Assembly: GCF_964355755.1 (NCBI RefSeq)
Contig: NC_092671.1
Coordinates: 39,015,304 to 39,079,303, forward strand
Source of the DNA: Antedon mediterranea
Lineage: Eukaryota > Echinodermata > Crinoidea > Comatulida > Antedonidae
DNA: 64,000 nucleotides
Direction of reading: 5' to 3'
Both the position numbers and the translations under genes were made by a program. Below, piece after piece: positions 11,733-42,002 of the stretch (the first letter of the stretch is position 1; each line of letters opens with the position of its first letter). The notes below the pieces were generated by a model. The model did no database searches. It had not been told where the DNA came from and saw only the letters and a list, made by a program, of their open reading frames with translations.

Positions 11733-12889
11733 AAATGCATTGCATTCAGATTGTTATACAATCATTTTAAAAATTAGAAAGTCAATATTGATTGTTATAC
11801 GACTCAATAAAACGATTGTCGGCCATTATTGCAGAAACTGGTTTCAAGTGGCAGGCACCAAAATGATTATTACACTCAGATACTATTGTTTGTTTACATG
11901 GCGGTGATAGATCAACCTACAGTATTGTCACAAATGTAGAGGCAACACCCTATATTTAATAATTAACATTATATATCATGGGGGGGGGGGGGGGGGTGAT
12001 AATACATGGTAATAATATACAGTCTAACTTGTTCCACAGGGTAAACCTCCAAATATAGACCAGTACTTATTTTTTCTAATCATATTAATAGAACTATTGC
12101 ATTACCTATACTTTCAAACCATGGGCCTGTTCCTGCTGCAACTGCTCAAAATAAATACGGTATAAAATAGATATTTTCATACCGCATGAGTATATATTTG
12201 TTTGATGCTTCAAGAAAGGTAAGGTTGCATTTATATGGTAACCAGGTTTTACCAATTTTTATTTATTAAAAAGCCTTTAAAATTGACCACAAATTGGTAC
12301 TATAGTTTTACAGAAAAACAGATAAATTGGTTAAAATTTTTTAATACCAAGTCACTCACTCACTCATAAGCCAACTCACTTTATAATACCAAGTCACTCA
12401 CTCACTCATAAGCCAACTCACTTTTACTGTACGTTGATGGTGTTTACTATGGGTTTTGACGAGGATTCTAGAAATTATTTTAATTTTGAGAGCTTCTTAA
12501 TTTATATACAGTAGTAAGGGACAATGTACACTGCCCTGTATATATAATATCTGGACAGAATTGACAGGTTTAGATAAAACATCTATAGTACAGTAGTAAA
12601 TTATTAAATACAAAAATATGAAATGATGTAAATAGTTTGACATTTGGAACAGAATATTTATGACTTTAATTAATTCAGTTTGTTTGCATTATAATACCCG
12701 GTGAATTAATTCACAATTCATTAACAAAGGCGTGTCCGCATTTATCATCCACAAGTGAATAATAGCAATTTGCGTTATTCATATTTATTAGTGAAATAAG
12801 GTTGACAGTGCTGCCAATGTCAACTTCACAAACTTTCAACATTTGTTTTATTCCAGAGCTTCCAGAAAAAAACAATTTAAATCTGTATA

Positions 12890-13100
12890 AAGCTCTGTCC
12901 ACACTATCAAACTTTATGTGACAAAATTATGTTATTTATTTGCCCAAATATGGTTTCTGTTTTTTATATTTATTGAGAGAGAAAGCTAAGAACACTGTAA
13001 TTTCCAAATTTATGGTTGAATAAAGCGATGTCTATGTCTATGGGATATGTGCACATCACATTTTGTTGTCACATAGAGTTTTATAGTGTAGACAGAGCTT
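12890..13100. mobile_element. MITE-A copy 6 interrupted by a LINE-tail-like insertion
   Basis: The ends (AAGCTCTGTCCACACTATC and TATAGTGTAGACAGAGCTT) are intact. The interior is replaced from about 12956 to 13045 by a segment ending GAATAAAGCGATGTCTATGT and CTATG, which looks like the 3' tail of a non-LTR element. This is a nested insertion, so MITE-A here is older than the inserted tail. Confidence 0.7.
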
Positions 13101-14572
13101 AAGAAAGAGTTTTTTCCATTAAATGTTGTACAGAAAAAAATATACAAACATCTGTCCATTCTAAACATATATCTACTGTATGTACAAGAAGTATCAAAAT
13201 GACTGGGAATGGTCCTGGGAAGGTTTTAAAATACATCTGAAAACCGGCCTGCTTTGATAGTCAACTCTCCCAATACCGGACTCTCTGAAAATCTGAAACT
13301 CTCCCAATACCAGACTTTTCTGAGAGAGTTGACTCTATGGTCTACTGTATCTACAAAACTGATTCTTCCTGAATGTAATATATGAAATCACATACATTAT
13401 GATTATTAAGGGCTGAGTACAGTGACTCAATAAGTAAACAAAAACACTATATTTTATTGATAAAAATGTTTATTTGTTCGTTTGGTTGATATCAAATATG
13501 ATCAATCTGTATACACAATTATTATACAATAAACTCCATTGTAACTATGACAACAGTGGAAGCTAGAACAAGTAAAATCCTATAACTACATGATTTAAAT
13601 ACAAACATTGAATATTTTGATCTAAATAACCATAAAAATAAACAAATTCTGGTAAACAATAATAATCGTGACTTCCCAACACATTCTGTAGACAAACTGT
13701 GCACACAACATCATTTGCATAAATTGTGAGATTTGATTAACAAAAAATTGGCTGAATTTAACATTATTTGAGAAACTGTGATAACTGGTGGGTGGAGCTT
13801 ATTACACAAAGCATGTTGGGATATAAGGTCAAAGGTTGAATATATTATAGTCCCTATGTTATATTTTTAATCCTTAAAACCATACATAATTCTATAATAC
13901 GATAGCTTATGGTATTTAGGATTACTTTAATCCATCCACCAAATATTTGTGAATGTCCAATTTTTTAACCATTACTCATCCAAAATTTCTTTCATAAATA
14001 GTGACCGTAAATTCCTTATTCTGAACTTACAATCACCCCAAAATAAAATAAATTTGATGGTGTAAGATAAAAATATTAATAATTTCTATGTAATGATTGG
14101 ATGTGATTGTCCTGTGACATTTAAATTTCATGATTTGAACTCGGAAACACGTTCTCTAGGTCTAGCACCATACATTTGTACCACATTATACATTTTAGTA
14201 TAATTATATTAAATTGCAAAGATTATTAGATATATATTATTGGTGGCAAATTCTCACTTTTATCTATAATATACAGTGATAAAGGTGATGGGGTGCAGAA
14301 AAAAAAAAGGGGGGGGGGGGTGGTTTTATAAAGCACCATATTTCACTATTATCAATACAGTAGTTTGATTGTGTTTTTTTTATTCTGATCGTTGGTGAGC
14401 ATCTATAATGGGTTTATTATTATTTACTGTTCCGTACTGTAGGTCCTAAACATTTTCAAAATATAGAATACAAAATAAATAAACATTCCAAAAACAATTT
14501 TCTATCATTAAATATGATGGGTTATGATCAATTGCCTACAGAAGTAAAAATGATATATAAGTTTCCTAGTAA
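13101..14572. other. Gene-free stretch downstream of TLNRD1
   Basis: AT-rich DNA with no exon recognised. It could include the far end of a long TLNRD1 3' UTR (that gene reads leftward). A run of about 10 G lies at 14311-14320 after an A-run. Confidence 0.4.
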
Positions 14573-15044
14573 TTAAAGATGTATTGTCCCTTGAAACACA
14601 AAAAAATGGTCAAAATATTCTAAATTTAAATTGGCCATATCAAAGTAATATTAAAGTTATTCACTTTAAGTCGAAAATTTGAGCCAAAAACAACAATTTT
14701 ACGTAACAGTTAAATTAATTTGATTACATTTCATCTGGATAATCGTCACGAGCGAAAGTAAACAAAGATTTCAAACCATGAGTATACATTATTCATGATG
14801 CTAATTAGGATTGTTTACAACTCGTCACGCTTTGAGAAGGTGTTCTCACACAGATCGCGAGGAAGTTTTATGATTGGAAGTCAAAGTTATTTTTTAAACC
14901 AAAAAACGTCTGTATTTCAGTTATATGATTTTTTTTAAACTCATTTTTGGTGAAAATTAATAACTATTATGATACTTCAAAATGATTTTTTTGGGGGGGA
15001 ATTTGACAAAGGGACAATTTGACAAAGGGACAATACATCTTTAA
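14573..15044. mobile_element. MITE-B copy 1 (TTAAAGATGTATTGTCCC ends)
   Basis: The left end is TTAAAGATGTATTGTCCCTT and the right end GGGACAATACATCTTTAA, inverted. TTAA stands at both outer edges. The right end is preceded by a duplicated AATTTGACAAAGGGACAA. The same ends recur at 55925-56096, 60967-61304 and 63427-63747. Confidence 0.85.
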
Positions 15045-16185
15045 AATATAAAACGTCTCAATAAACTAAGACTTTTAATAAGACTTTATTTATGTAGAGC
15101 ATCTTGTGTATATGTTTGTCTTGTGAACAGGATTGCCACCTTTAAGAAGGATAGTGAATTAATTCGCTTATGGTTAAAATATTTTATATAACAAAAGAGA
15201 AAGGTAATTTTTTTTAATTAGGCTTTATATCATGTATATTATCATATACATTGGTACAGTAATTTGATTGATTGCAATAATTGTTTGCGCTGATCTTTAC
15301 CAGTGATATTATGGACATTAAGTATATATACATCATACTGTGTAAACAAACTTAAATGTGTCATGTAAAAAAACAGAAGTATTAAGCTTAAGAGTTATGG
15401 TTGAAGACAAATCATATTTCTTATTTTTGTGGCAGCGGCGGGTGTATCTACACTTAAAGCTTTGTTAGTTTAGTTATAGTGTCTCTACTGATAATACTTT
15501 AATTACAATTGACAAAAGATTATAATCTTACTAGATTAAATATCAACAATTTGAGGAATTACTCATAAATTCAAACAATATTATTCATTTAGAGGGAAAC
15601 CATTCAGTTACTAAGCAATTGGGAATGTTGGAAAGAAATCTTCTAAAATAATTAAAAATTGTCTGTTTCCTACTGAATCCTGGAAAAAATCCAAAAGAAA
15701 AAAAAAATCAATTTTTATGAATGTGGTTTATAATAAACATTAAATTGTAAAGCAAAAGGGAACATGCCAAGTTATTCTACTGCAGTAATAATTGTTTAGT
15801 AAAAAATCACAATTTTGATAGAATCTCTAACAAATTAAATAAAAATAAACAATACAATCTGGTTTGTGTTTCCCATTAAACATGTTTTTTCATTAATATA
15901 AATTGTTTTGTTCAATTATCCACTAAAACTACTTTTGTGAAAATATAAATATTTCTAATAATATAACATAGTTATTACTGGGTAAATTTACACCTAAATT
16001 TCAATAGCTAATTACAACCATTTGCATCAGTTATGGGAAAACGTATAGCACTCTGAACTTGATATAAATGTACATGTCGTAAATTCTTCGGTAAGATAGC
16101 TTGCAAAACGTGTCTAGATCGTACTGGCTAACGCGTCGTTCGTTTCAGACGAGCCAGATGCTATACTCACCGATGACATCTTATG
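15045..16185. other. Probable 3' UTR / downstream flank of TLNRD1
   Basis: AT-rich sequence without open frames directly downstream of the TLNRD1 stop. At 15070-15175 it carries a degenerate SINE tail segment (TTGTCTTGTGAACAGGATTG) that also occurs at 30057-30076. Confidence 0.4.
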
Positions 16186-17211
16186 TCATAAAGTCTCCGT
16201 AGATTGAGATCGTGGACTGGAGCTTGGCGTTGAGGATAGCGTTCTTACAGACGCCTTATCACGTAAAGCTTGAGACAACAGTTGCGAACCGTCCAAAATA
16301 GCTGTGCAGCACACCGATAAGCGTTTCATTGACTCTGGATTTTTAATATCGTACAACGCCATCTGTACGCTTTCGCAAAGCCTTACGCACGAACTCGCAA
16401 TACTCATACACCCTCCTAAAATGGCCGTCTGTATCCTTCTACTGCTGTCGGGCAATTCCGCTGGTAAACCAATGTGTTCGGCTTCGGTGGCATAATCTAC
16501 TAACGATATGCATGATTGCACAAGAGGTTTGGAAAAAGATATACAACGTGCTCTACTCTGTTCGTCGAGGGTGCTCTTGTATCTTCGAATGCACGACAAT
16601 AACGAGCTCGTACATGCTGTCACGTTTTTAAGTGACAATCTGAATTGTTCCTTGTGAAATTGGTCCTCACTGGCGTCACTAGCAAGTTTACAAGCGTGGG
16701 TCAACGTTTCCAAATTCTTTATTAATTCCTCAGATATATTCACTAGCACTTGAGGCGATAGTTCCGAAAGTGGTGTGAGGTGAAAACGATTACTGGCCAA
16801 TTCAATGTCCACTTTGGCCCGAGTCACTTTATATTTGTCTATGATACCAGGTAACGCTGGTACCGACCCGAGTTCCGTGATGGCTGCCAAGTAAGCAGCG
16901 TGACTTGAACATTCAACGATTCTGATCACTACATCCGTCAAATCTTTTAAAGTGTCTGAAACATCTTTTAACCGATTGCTACGCAGTTGGTTCATAATAT
17001 CACGAGTGAAAACTGTCAAACCCATACTCCTTGCAATGATAATCTCACGACACTTTGAGTAAGATTCACCGAACACCGACAAACTCTCGGAGTTAACAGG
17101 TCTCAGATCGCTAGTAAGTAATAACAGGTCAGTGACCGCTTGCATACGGGTTGCACATAACTCGCAGTCAACACTCAGCAACGCCGGACTATACAACTCA
17201 TTTGAGGCCAT
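16186..17211 (-). CDS. TLNRD1: Talin rod domain-containing protein 1 (TLNRD1/MESDC1), complete and intronless
   Basis: One uninterrupted frame of 341 residues begins MASNELYSPALLSVDCELCA and ends STETL before TGA. Length and single-exon structure match the vertebrate protein, which has about 360 residues. The family is an actin-bundling, filopodia-associated cytoplasmic protein whose core resembles the talin R7-R8 pair: a four-helix bundle inserted in a five-helix bundle, acting as a dimer. The sequence is helical throughout with heptad-like hydrophobic spacing. There is no signal peptide or membrane segment, and a Ser/Pro-rich tail spans about residues 322-341. The start follows CCAAGAGGT and is the first in-frame Met; the upstream frame differs. 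MESD lies 1.3 kb away in divergent orientation, the same neighbour as in vertebrates, which strongly supports the call. Confidence 0.93.
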   Translation of the reverse strand: MASNELYSPALLSVDCELCATRMQAVTDLLLLTSDLRPVNSESLSVFGESYSKCREIIIARSMGLTVFTRDIMNQLRSNRLKDVSDTLKDLTDVVIRIVECSSHAAYLAAITELGSVPALPGIIDKYKVTRAKVDIELASNRFHLTPLSELSPQVLVNISEELIKNLETLTHACKLASDASEDQFHKEQFRLSLKNVTACTSSLLSCIRRYKSTLDEQSRARCISFSKPLVQSCISLVDYATEAEHIGLPAELPDSSRRIQTAILGGCMSIASSCVRLCESVQMALYDIKNPESMKRLSVCCTAILDGSQLLSQALRDKASVRTLSSTPSSSPRSQSTETL

Positions 17212-18527
17212 ACCTCTTGGACATCCGTATCGGACTGGGTGCTACTGCTACATGTCCTATTCGCGACGTGGCCTGTACAATACATTCTCAATCTGGTCAG
17301 GTGGAATACACGCCCAGCAATGATGATGCCTCGTTGCATAAAAAATCTTCTGGCATGAGTCAATGTAATGAGTTAGAAAATTGAATTTGTTCAAATGATT
17401 GTCTGATAATTAAATTTACAAGTGAGTAGAGTAATCTCATTGTCTTCTACATGGTTACAACGAAAAGACTGAAATAGAAACATTAAAATCATAAGTCATA
17501 ATGTGACACCTGGTTGACATTATTTGCAGTTAACAAACTACTTTAGAATAATGAATGAATAAAAAATATCTGAAACGATAAATTAAATATTTATTTTATT
17601 TATATGAATTTTTATTGCATTTATAAATGTATGTTCACAATAAATTACTATGACTATAAAAAAGCATGTTGATGTAAGTAAATAAAACAAGAATAGCGAA
17701 AGTAAAAATTATAAATTTCTTTTTCTTAATAACAATTAAAATGTTATTACTGTATACACCCTGGATTGTGGCTTCCAAAAAAAAACAAGCACCACCAAAA
17801 TTCAACTCGAAATATACCAACAATAACATACTATTACTGTGTATGATTCACATTTTTAAAAAAGATAAAAAGCGAAATTAAAAAATACATCACCTTTACA
17901 AATTCATAAATCTATTAAACAACAAATATGACACAAAACGGAAGATAGCACCTCGTCAGTGTTACTTAATTTAGGCCTATCCGGTCGGTACGTACCGAAT
18001 CTTCCTGTATGGTTAGCTGACTGCTACTACACCGAGCACGTTAACAATGGACTCGCAACCAACCTTGTTGATGAATGAACTGTACACCCAGTTGGGTGTG
18101 GTCACTTTGGCAGGCCAAACGAGCAAAGATAAAAACTACTCACCACTGCTATTTGATAGAGCTTTTAAATCTCAATATATTTATCAGTTACAATAGCTGA
18201 CAGCGTCTTTCAGTACGGAGTCAAAGTCCGTTATTTTAGCGAACGCCCACCACACCATCGATCAATTTCCAGACACAATGTACGCCGTATTTCTTTTTCA
18301 CATGTGCGCTAGGATCTCTCCCCTCTTGTTTTCTCTCTCCATCTATTTTCAGCGAATAGAGGGCGCTCATAATTCCAAGGCTATTGGTTCATTCTTAGCA
18401 AATCAACCAATCACTGTGACTAATTACCGTGTGGCGAGTTCCGGTTGGTTAGTTTCTAGACTCATCAAATCCTTGATCGACAACACATCGTAGTTTTTTG
18501 TAGATCGCGGCGCGGAGAGCAATCGCG
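17212..18527. promoter_or_regulatory. Divergent TLNRD1-MESD intergenic region, candidate bidirectional promoter
   Basis: There are 1316 bp between the two start codons. The part nearest MESD (about 18340-18460) has several CCAAT boxes in both directions: CTATTGGTTC near 18381, AACCAATCAC near 18407 and GGTTGGTT near 18444. There is no TATA box at a convincing distance. GC content rises towards MESD (GATCGCGGCGCGGAGAGC at 18503-18520). Which boxes serve which gene cannot be told from sequence alone. Confidence 0.5.
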
Positions 18528-19770
18528 ATGAGGAACTTTGCACTTTATTTCACTGTTTTGCTAGCTATTTGCCTAATAGCAGGCATATTTGCTGCTGAAG
18601 AAAATCCCAATAACGATAAAGAAAGTAAGCCAGCCAAAAAGAAAAAGGATATTCGCGATTTTAATGATGCAGACATTGAAAGACTTTTCGATGAATGGGA
18701 GGTAGGTAGCCTCGGTCTCTCATCATTGAGTTACGATCAGGGCAGAGAGCCACTATTTTAGTGACACGTATCCTTAGGAAATCAATTAAGCTAGGCCTAG
18801 CTCATATTTATTATATTATAATATTATATAGCTAGCTAGGCCCTAGTTATAAATGCAGACCTAACAATTATGCAACATAAATATACTTAGCCTGAACAAT
18901 ATAAATAATATTAATTAGCCAATATAATATTGTAAATGAAATTTAAAAAAAATGTATTCATTTTTTATCAATTTTTAATGTTTATCAATTTTAGGAAGGA
19001 GAAGAAGATACAGATGAGGATGATCTCCCAGAACACTTGAGGGAACCGCCCAAGGTGGATTTTTCCAAACTTGATACATCCAATCCAGAAAACATGGTTA
19101 AAATGACAAAGAAGGGCAAGACACTCATGGTGTTTGTTACGGTCTCTGGTAAACCAGAAAAACAAGAAGCCGAGGAAATCACACAACTCTGGCAAAACCA
19201 ACTTTTCCAGGCTAACTTTCAGTTGCAAAGGCAAGTACATAAATTACAGTACATCATCATCAATAATTTTCTTAGGTCCTATCTCTTTTTTGTTTGTTTT
19301 ACATACAGCTTATTTACCATTAATTATTCTGTAATGTTTTACACAGGTATATGGTGTCTGATGAAAGAGCAATATTTATGGTAACGGATGGCAGTACAGC
19401 CTTTGACATCAAAAACTTTCTTATTGAGCAAGAAAGATGTTACTCCGTATCAATCGATCAACAAGAATATTTTGGAAGAGGTTCAGATAAATATGAAGGA
19501 AAGACAAATAAGAAAGCAGAGAAGAAAAAAGATAAGAAGAAGGACAAGAAAAAGAAAGATAAGAAAAAGAGTGATGGGAAAGATGGAAAGAAAAAAGATG
19601 AAGATAAAAGTGCAAAGAAGAAAAAAGACAAAAAAGAAAAGAAGTCTGAAGAAAATAAAATAAAGAAAACTAAAGATCGGAATGAGAACCTTATAAATCC
19701 AGATGATGAAGAGTTATCAACAAAAACAAATAAAGCCAAGAAAGCCAAGGCAAAGAAAGTAGAATTATAA
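18528..19770 (+). CDS. MESD: LRP chaperone MESD (MESDC2), complete in three exons
   Basis: Exons are 18528-18701, 18995-19230 and 19347-19770, giving 277 residues. MESD is an ER chaperone needed for folding and export of LRP5/6-type receptors and hence for Wnt signalling. Residues 1-22 form a signal peptide (NFALYFTVLLAICLIAGIFA). IRDFNDADIERLFDEWE precedes the conserved core, which includes MTKKGKTLMVFVTVSG, then RAIFMVTDGSTAFDIKNFL and the exon 3 start YMVSDERAIFM. The C-terminus is a long Lys/Asp/Glu-rich tail ending KVEL, a KDEL-type ER-retrieval signal. The tail makes it about 40 residues longer than the human protein. Intron 1 is GT-AG. Intron 2 begins with GCAAGT and ends CACAG; only this GC-AG join keeps the Arg codon and the frame. 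The gene is divergent from TLNRD1. Confidence 0.95.
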
Positions 19771-22633
19771 AACAAACTTTTAGAAATTCTTTTAGACAAA
19801 AAACAAAAAACACCGACCGGAAGAAAACAAATTGTTTTTCATGTGGAATGTTTGCCAAAAAACCTCCTCATTTAACTAATACAAATGTTCTCATACAATC
19901 TCTAATTATCTAATACAGGTAATAAAATAACTAAAGATTTACTTATTCACTTTTCAATGTACATGTGTTTTATTATGCACCAACCAATTATCTGCAATAT
20001 TACATGAAAAATAATTAATACAACAAAATATACATATTGAAATTGTGTAAACTAATAGTTGTTAGCCGGTAAAGTTAGTGTTGGGAATTTAAATGAAAAT
20101 ATGCTAATTATTGTAAAAATGATTTTAATTTGTTTAGTTTTATAGTGGCATATATATATTATATTTTTTTTATCAAACTTATTTTGTTTTAATTTTTTAT
20201 ATACTGTATATTAACACTATTATTATATTTTATATATTTACATTATACGTATGTTTGAATCTCAGTTAGGCCGACTTTTTCTCATTCTCACAGATTTCCT
20301 CATCTTTATCGTTGCAAATTAATTAAATTTCAGTATATTACCAGGCGCTTTGCCTGTTTATATATATAAAAAATAAAAAAAAATGTTTTTAAATTTAGTA
20401 ACAGTACTAACAGAAAGGGAATATTAATTGTAGTATGCTAACTAGTGTGTGCACTACTCACCTAGAATTTCAGTCGATGTGTACAAAGTTTGTATATTTG
20501 TATTTAACATATTTTGTTATAAAAGTGCCTTGGGTAACAAAGTCATGTATTTGTATCGTAGTTTGTTGGTGAACAAGATAAATGACTAAAAACACAAACA
20601 ATTGCTTTTTTTTTGTACATTTGCTTTTCACCCAATTAGATTACACAATAGAATCACTCACTCAGTGCGTGGTGGTGATAGTCTTATGCCCATTTTTAGG
20701 TGCGAAACCGCAGTAGCACCAAATTAACAGTTGTTGAGTTGTAACATGAAAGATTATTTATAACGCGATTACACAAAAAAGGGAATTTAAGTTCTTCATA
20801 CAAGTGGTAAAAAATACACAGAAACAACTGGATTACCTGAAAAAGGAATTTAATGGAGTTCATAATTCACAACTGAACTGTACAAATTTAATCAGAGTTT
20901 TCAATAAAGAATATATGTAGACTACCACCAAACACAATAGTTGCTGACATTTACCGCCAACGTGTGGTAGCATCCAGCTAACAGACATCTCAATTTCCCA
21001 ATTTAGGCTTTTTATTGATTTTTTGGAGAAAATTGAATGTATTGATATTGTGGTGGAATGTTTGCAGATGCATATAAAAGATATCGCCAAGAAATGATGC
21101 TCAATTCTCTGTAAAGAATTCTGAGAAGAGTTTTAAATACAAATATACAAGAACCAAATTGATTATTTCAAGTAAAACGTGTTACTACTACAATATTTTT
21201 TGGCAGTGGGCGACAGATCAACATTATATGTTCCTGTAACAATTGATTTTATCAAATAATCATCGTTTTTTTAAAATACACAAAATTCTTACAATAAATA
21301 ATTAAAAAAGAAAAAAACAATATAAAACTTCATAATTTTTATGAATATATTATTAATAGCCCTTATTGTAACATTTTTCCAACTTTCCATACAAAAAATA
21401 TATAAATATCAATATTGATGCCAACTGCATGTCGTCATGAACCTTCAACAGTTACTCAACTGCAAACTAACGTTATTCCATCTTTATATGACAAATATTA
21501 GCTGCTTGACAATTAGAGTCTAAGTAAGAGCCCTGAAAATGTTCATTACACACCTCAAGTACTTGTTTGAAATAGTCTCATGGGGGAAAAACCAGAATAA
21601 AGGGGTTTTGTGGAAATGTAGCCTGGAACGAATGTAAATCTCTGTCTACACTATCAAACTTTATGTGACAGAAAAATGTGATGTGCACATATATGGATGC
21701 GATGACATCATATTACTACCATATTTGGGCACATCGCACTTTTTTTCGTCAAACTAGTGTAGACAGAGATTTAGGTGAACAAGATCAGTAATAAACTTGA
21801 TTACCTATTAGCACATTTTTAAACATTATCAATCGAAATGTATAATCAAAATATCTCTCCCTTGTTTGTCTGTATATTATTTTGAAAAATCTTATTATGC
21901 TTTACATCATTATTGCTTTACTAGCCTTTTAAATAAGGCTTAATGTTTCCCTCTCCTGTGTGGGTTACTTTGAACGTGTATTTCAATAAAATATGAAAAT
22001 TCATCATTCACCAATCCTCCTGATAATGTAATCACACTTTATCAAATAGGGTTCCATTGCAAAATAAGTTAAAAGGCTTTTAAAAAAAGAGAGCATATCT
22101 GTGTGCAAAATTCCTTTTGCTTTTTTCCTAAATTTAGAACACAAATTAACAAAAAAATTAAAAAAGATATGTAACTATAAATTATTGTAACACTCAATAA
22201 TGCTATATTGTGATTGCTCATCATTAAAATAAAATAAATGGAGTATTGATGAAAAATAGAGATAATTTAGAATGAGAAGACTGCAAAAGAATAATACTTA
22301 GTCTCATCTACATAACACTACATTGTCTCGTTAAATACAAATTACTTTATCACACTTAAAGAAACATGGTCTGTCATTAAAAACATCATCAGGATAACAC
22401 CTGTGTGCTGGTCCCAGAATGTCCCGCCGTTTACACACCCGCCCGGCGATCACTCAGGTGTATACATATACTATGCAACGACGGAATATCCCGAATCAAA
22501 TGCAGTAAACAATCGCCCAAACGAACATCGTCTCTACAACCAATGTACATACACTATTTACAAATTTATCTCAAAATTTGGGACAAAACACAAATTGATT
22601 TGTAGAAAGTAGGAGCAAAGTTCACATTTAATT
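19771..22633. other. Tail-to-tail spacer between MESD and Sin3
   Basis: It contains the MESD 3' UTR (AATAAAAT near 19921) and the Sin3 3' UTR, both AT-rich. MITE-A copy 7 lies at 21636-21772. No exon is recognised. The frames at 22403-22612 have no recognisable homology. Confidence 0.5.
21636..21772. mobile_element. MITE-A copy 7, variant with matched terminal change
   Basis: The left end reads AAATCTCTGTCTACACTATC where other copies have AAAGCTCTG. The right end reads GTAGACAGAGATTT where others have CAGAGCTTT. The same base is changed in both inverted ends, so pairing between them is kept. Confidence 0.85.
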
Positions 22634-40580
<17,947 letters not shown>

Positions 40581-42002
40581 CTGTATAAAAAAAAAACATA
40601 TATTTTATAAATAAATAAATAAATAAATTCTGCTCAAGAAACAAACAGTTGGAATTGGATTAATTTTAATCCAAGCATTTGAATAACCATATGATCATAA
40701 AATTGTATTATTTAAAAAAAAATTCTAGTTGATTGTAGTAATGGTACTTTGATTACAATAAATGTTTTTTTTTAGTGTTGCAATACATATTCATTGTATA
40801 GGTTTGATTAATACCAAAAAACAGTACAAATGTTCTGTAATAAGTACAGTAGATATTTCAGAGTTCAAGTTTGTAAATCCTAATATGCAATGCAATGCAT
40901 ATAAAACCAATTACCTACAATACAATATAGTATGCACATCGACATTTAAAATACCAATAAATTAGATACCAGTGTAATGCTATTTCTATCTTCTTTAATT
41001 GACTGACATGATTTATTCCTTTAAACAGACAATTTAACATGTTGCTGTGTTATTGTTATTACTCCATTTTCTTTGTCTGAATTTTTATGTTCAATGGTTT
41101 AATTTCAATTTGTATTTACTATACTGATGAAATGCAAGGAATTACAGTATCTTTTAGGCCAATAAAAAAAACAATTCTACTTCATATTTATAAACACGAT
41201 TTAAACATGGACATAAAACTAATATTAAATCTTGGTCTTAAATAATGATGGTTAAATGTTGGAAAAATTGCTTGCTTCTCCTATTTAAATTCATAAACTG
41301 AAAATTGCATTAGACTTTCTAAAGCCGCTAGCTTTTGAACCATTTTGGATCACAAAAGGCGAACTGCTGATTCAATTGGCAGCTTGCCAAAACTACTTAC
41401 AGTACATGAAACATAATTCATAGACAGTGAAGCAAAACACATCAACAATAATATCTGTACTGTAGTAACTAAAGTGATGTATATTTTTGTTTTAAATCAT
41501 GTTGTGGTAATATAACGCTATACCCCAGTATATGGACTAATATAACGTTAAACTTCAATTGAAAAATGATTTAAGAGAACACTATGTTATTAGTTATGCA
41601 TTCTTCACCTACTGTAAGCGCCATGTACAGTAATGACAACTTCCTACCCTCTCCTAATTATTAAGTTCCTGAAAAAATTCAATGTTTTCCTGACTTTTTA
41701 CCGCATTTAAACCAATTTGCAATGTCAGTCAATATTCTCAAGTTATAGGGGATGGAAAGGCAGGGAAAAATTTCATTTTAAAATTTTGTTTAGCAATATT
41801 GCTAATCAAACTGATTTTTGAGTCGAGAAACATAGTTTTGAATTGTATTTTTTGCTACACAATTTTAGAAATGTGTAGCAATAAGGTTGTTTTGTATAGC
41901 TTTTTGCTATGCTACACTGGCAAAATTATTCCCTGAAAGGGCATCAATAATAAATTAGAATGTTTCCCTTTTTGAGAAAAAAGTTTTGATACAAAATGCA
42001 TA
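40581..42002. other. Sin3 5' UTR intron / upstream DNA, no exon recognised
   Basis: The splice acceptor at 40581-40583 (minus strand) implies that a non-coding first exon lies to the right. AT-rich with one small hAT-like element at 41761-41935. Confidence 0.5.
41761..41935. mobile_element. Small hAT-like MITE, copy 1
   Basis: 175 bp with CAGGGAAAAATTT at the left end and AAATTATTCCCTG at the right end. Inside is a palindrome around GCTACACAATTTTAGAAATGTGTAGC. A closely similar copy in the opposite orientation lies at 59151-59322. Confidence 0.75.

Larger units (their letters stand above)
9273..12889. other. Gene-free AT-rich stretch with minor repeats
   Basis: I recognise no coding exon. 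A short (ATT)n run at about 9640-9660 follows a LINE-tail-like sequence (AATAAATTATTATT). There is an uninterrupted run of about 17 G at 11981-11997. A 37-38-bp direct duplication built on AAGTCACTCACTCACTCATA lies at 12348-12424. MITE-A copies 4 and 5 are also here. Confidence 0.5.

Noticed and set aside
17132-17384. Small plus- and minus-strand frames over the TLNRD1 start
   Set aside because: Antisense or alternative-frame shadows with no homology.
19388-19799. Lys/Arg-rich and Phe/Ser-rich frames over MESD exon 3
   Set aside because: Shadows of the lysine-rich MESD tail in other frames.
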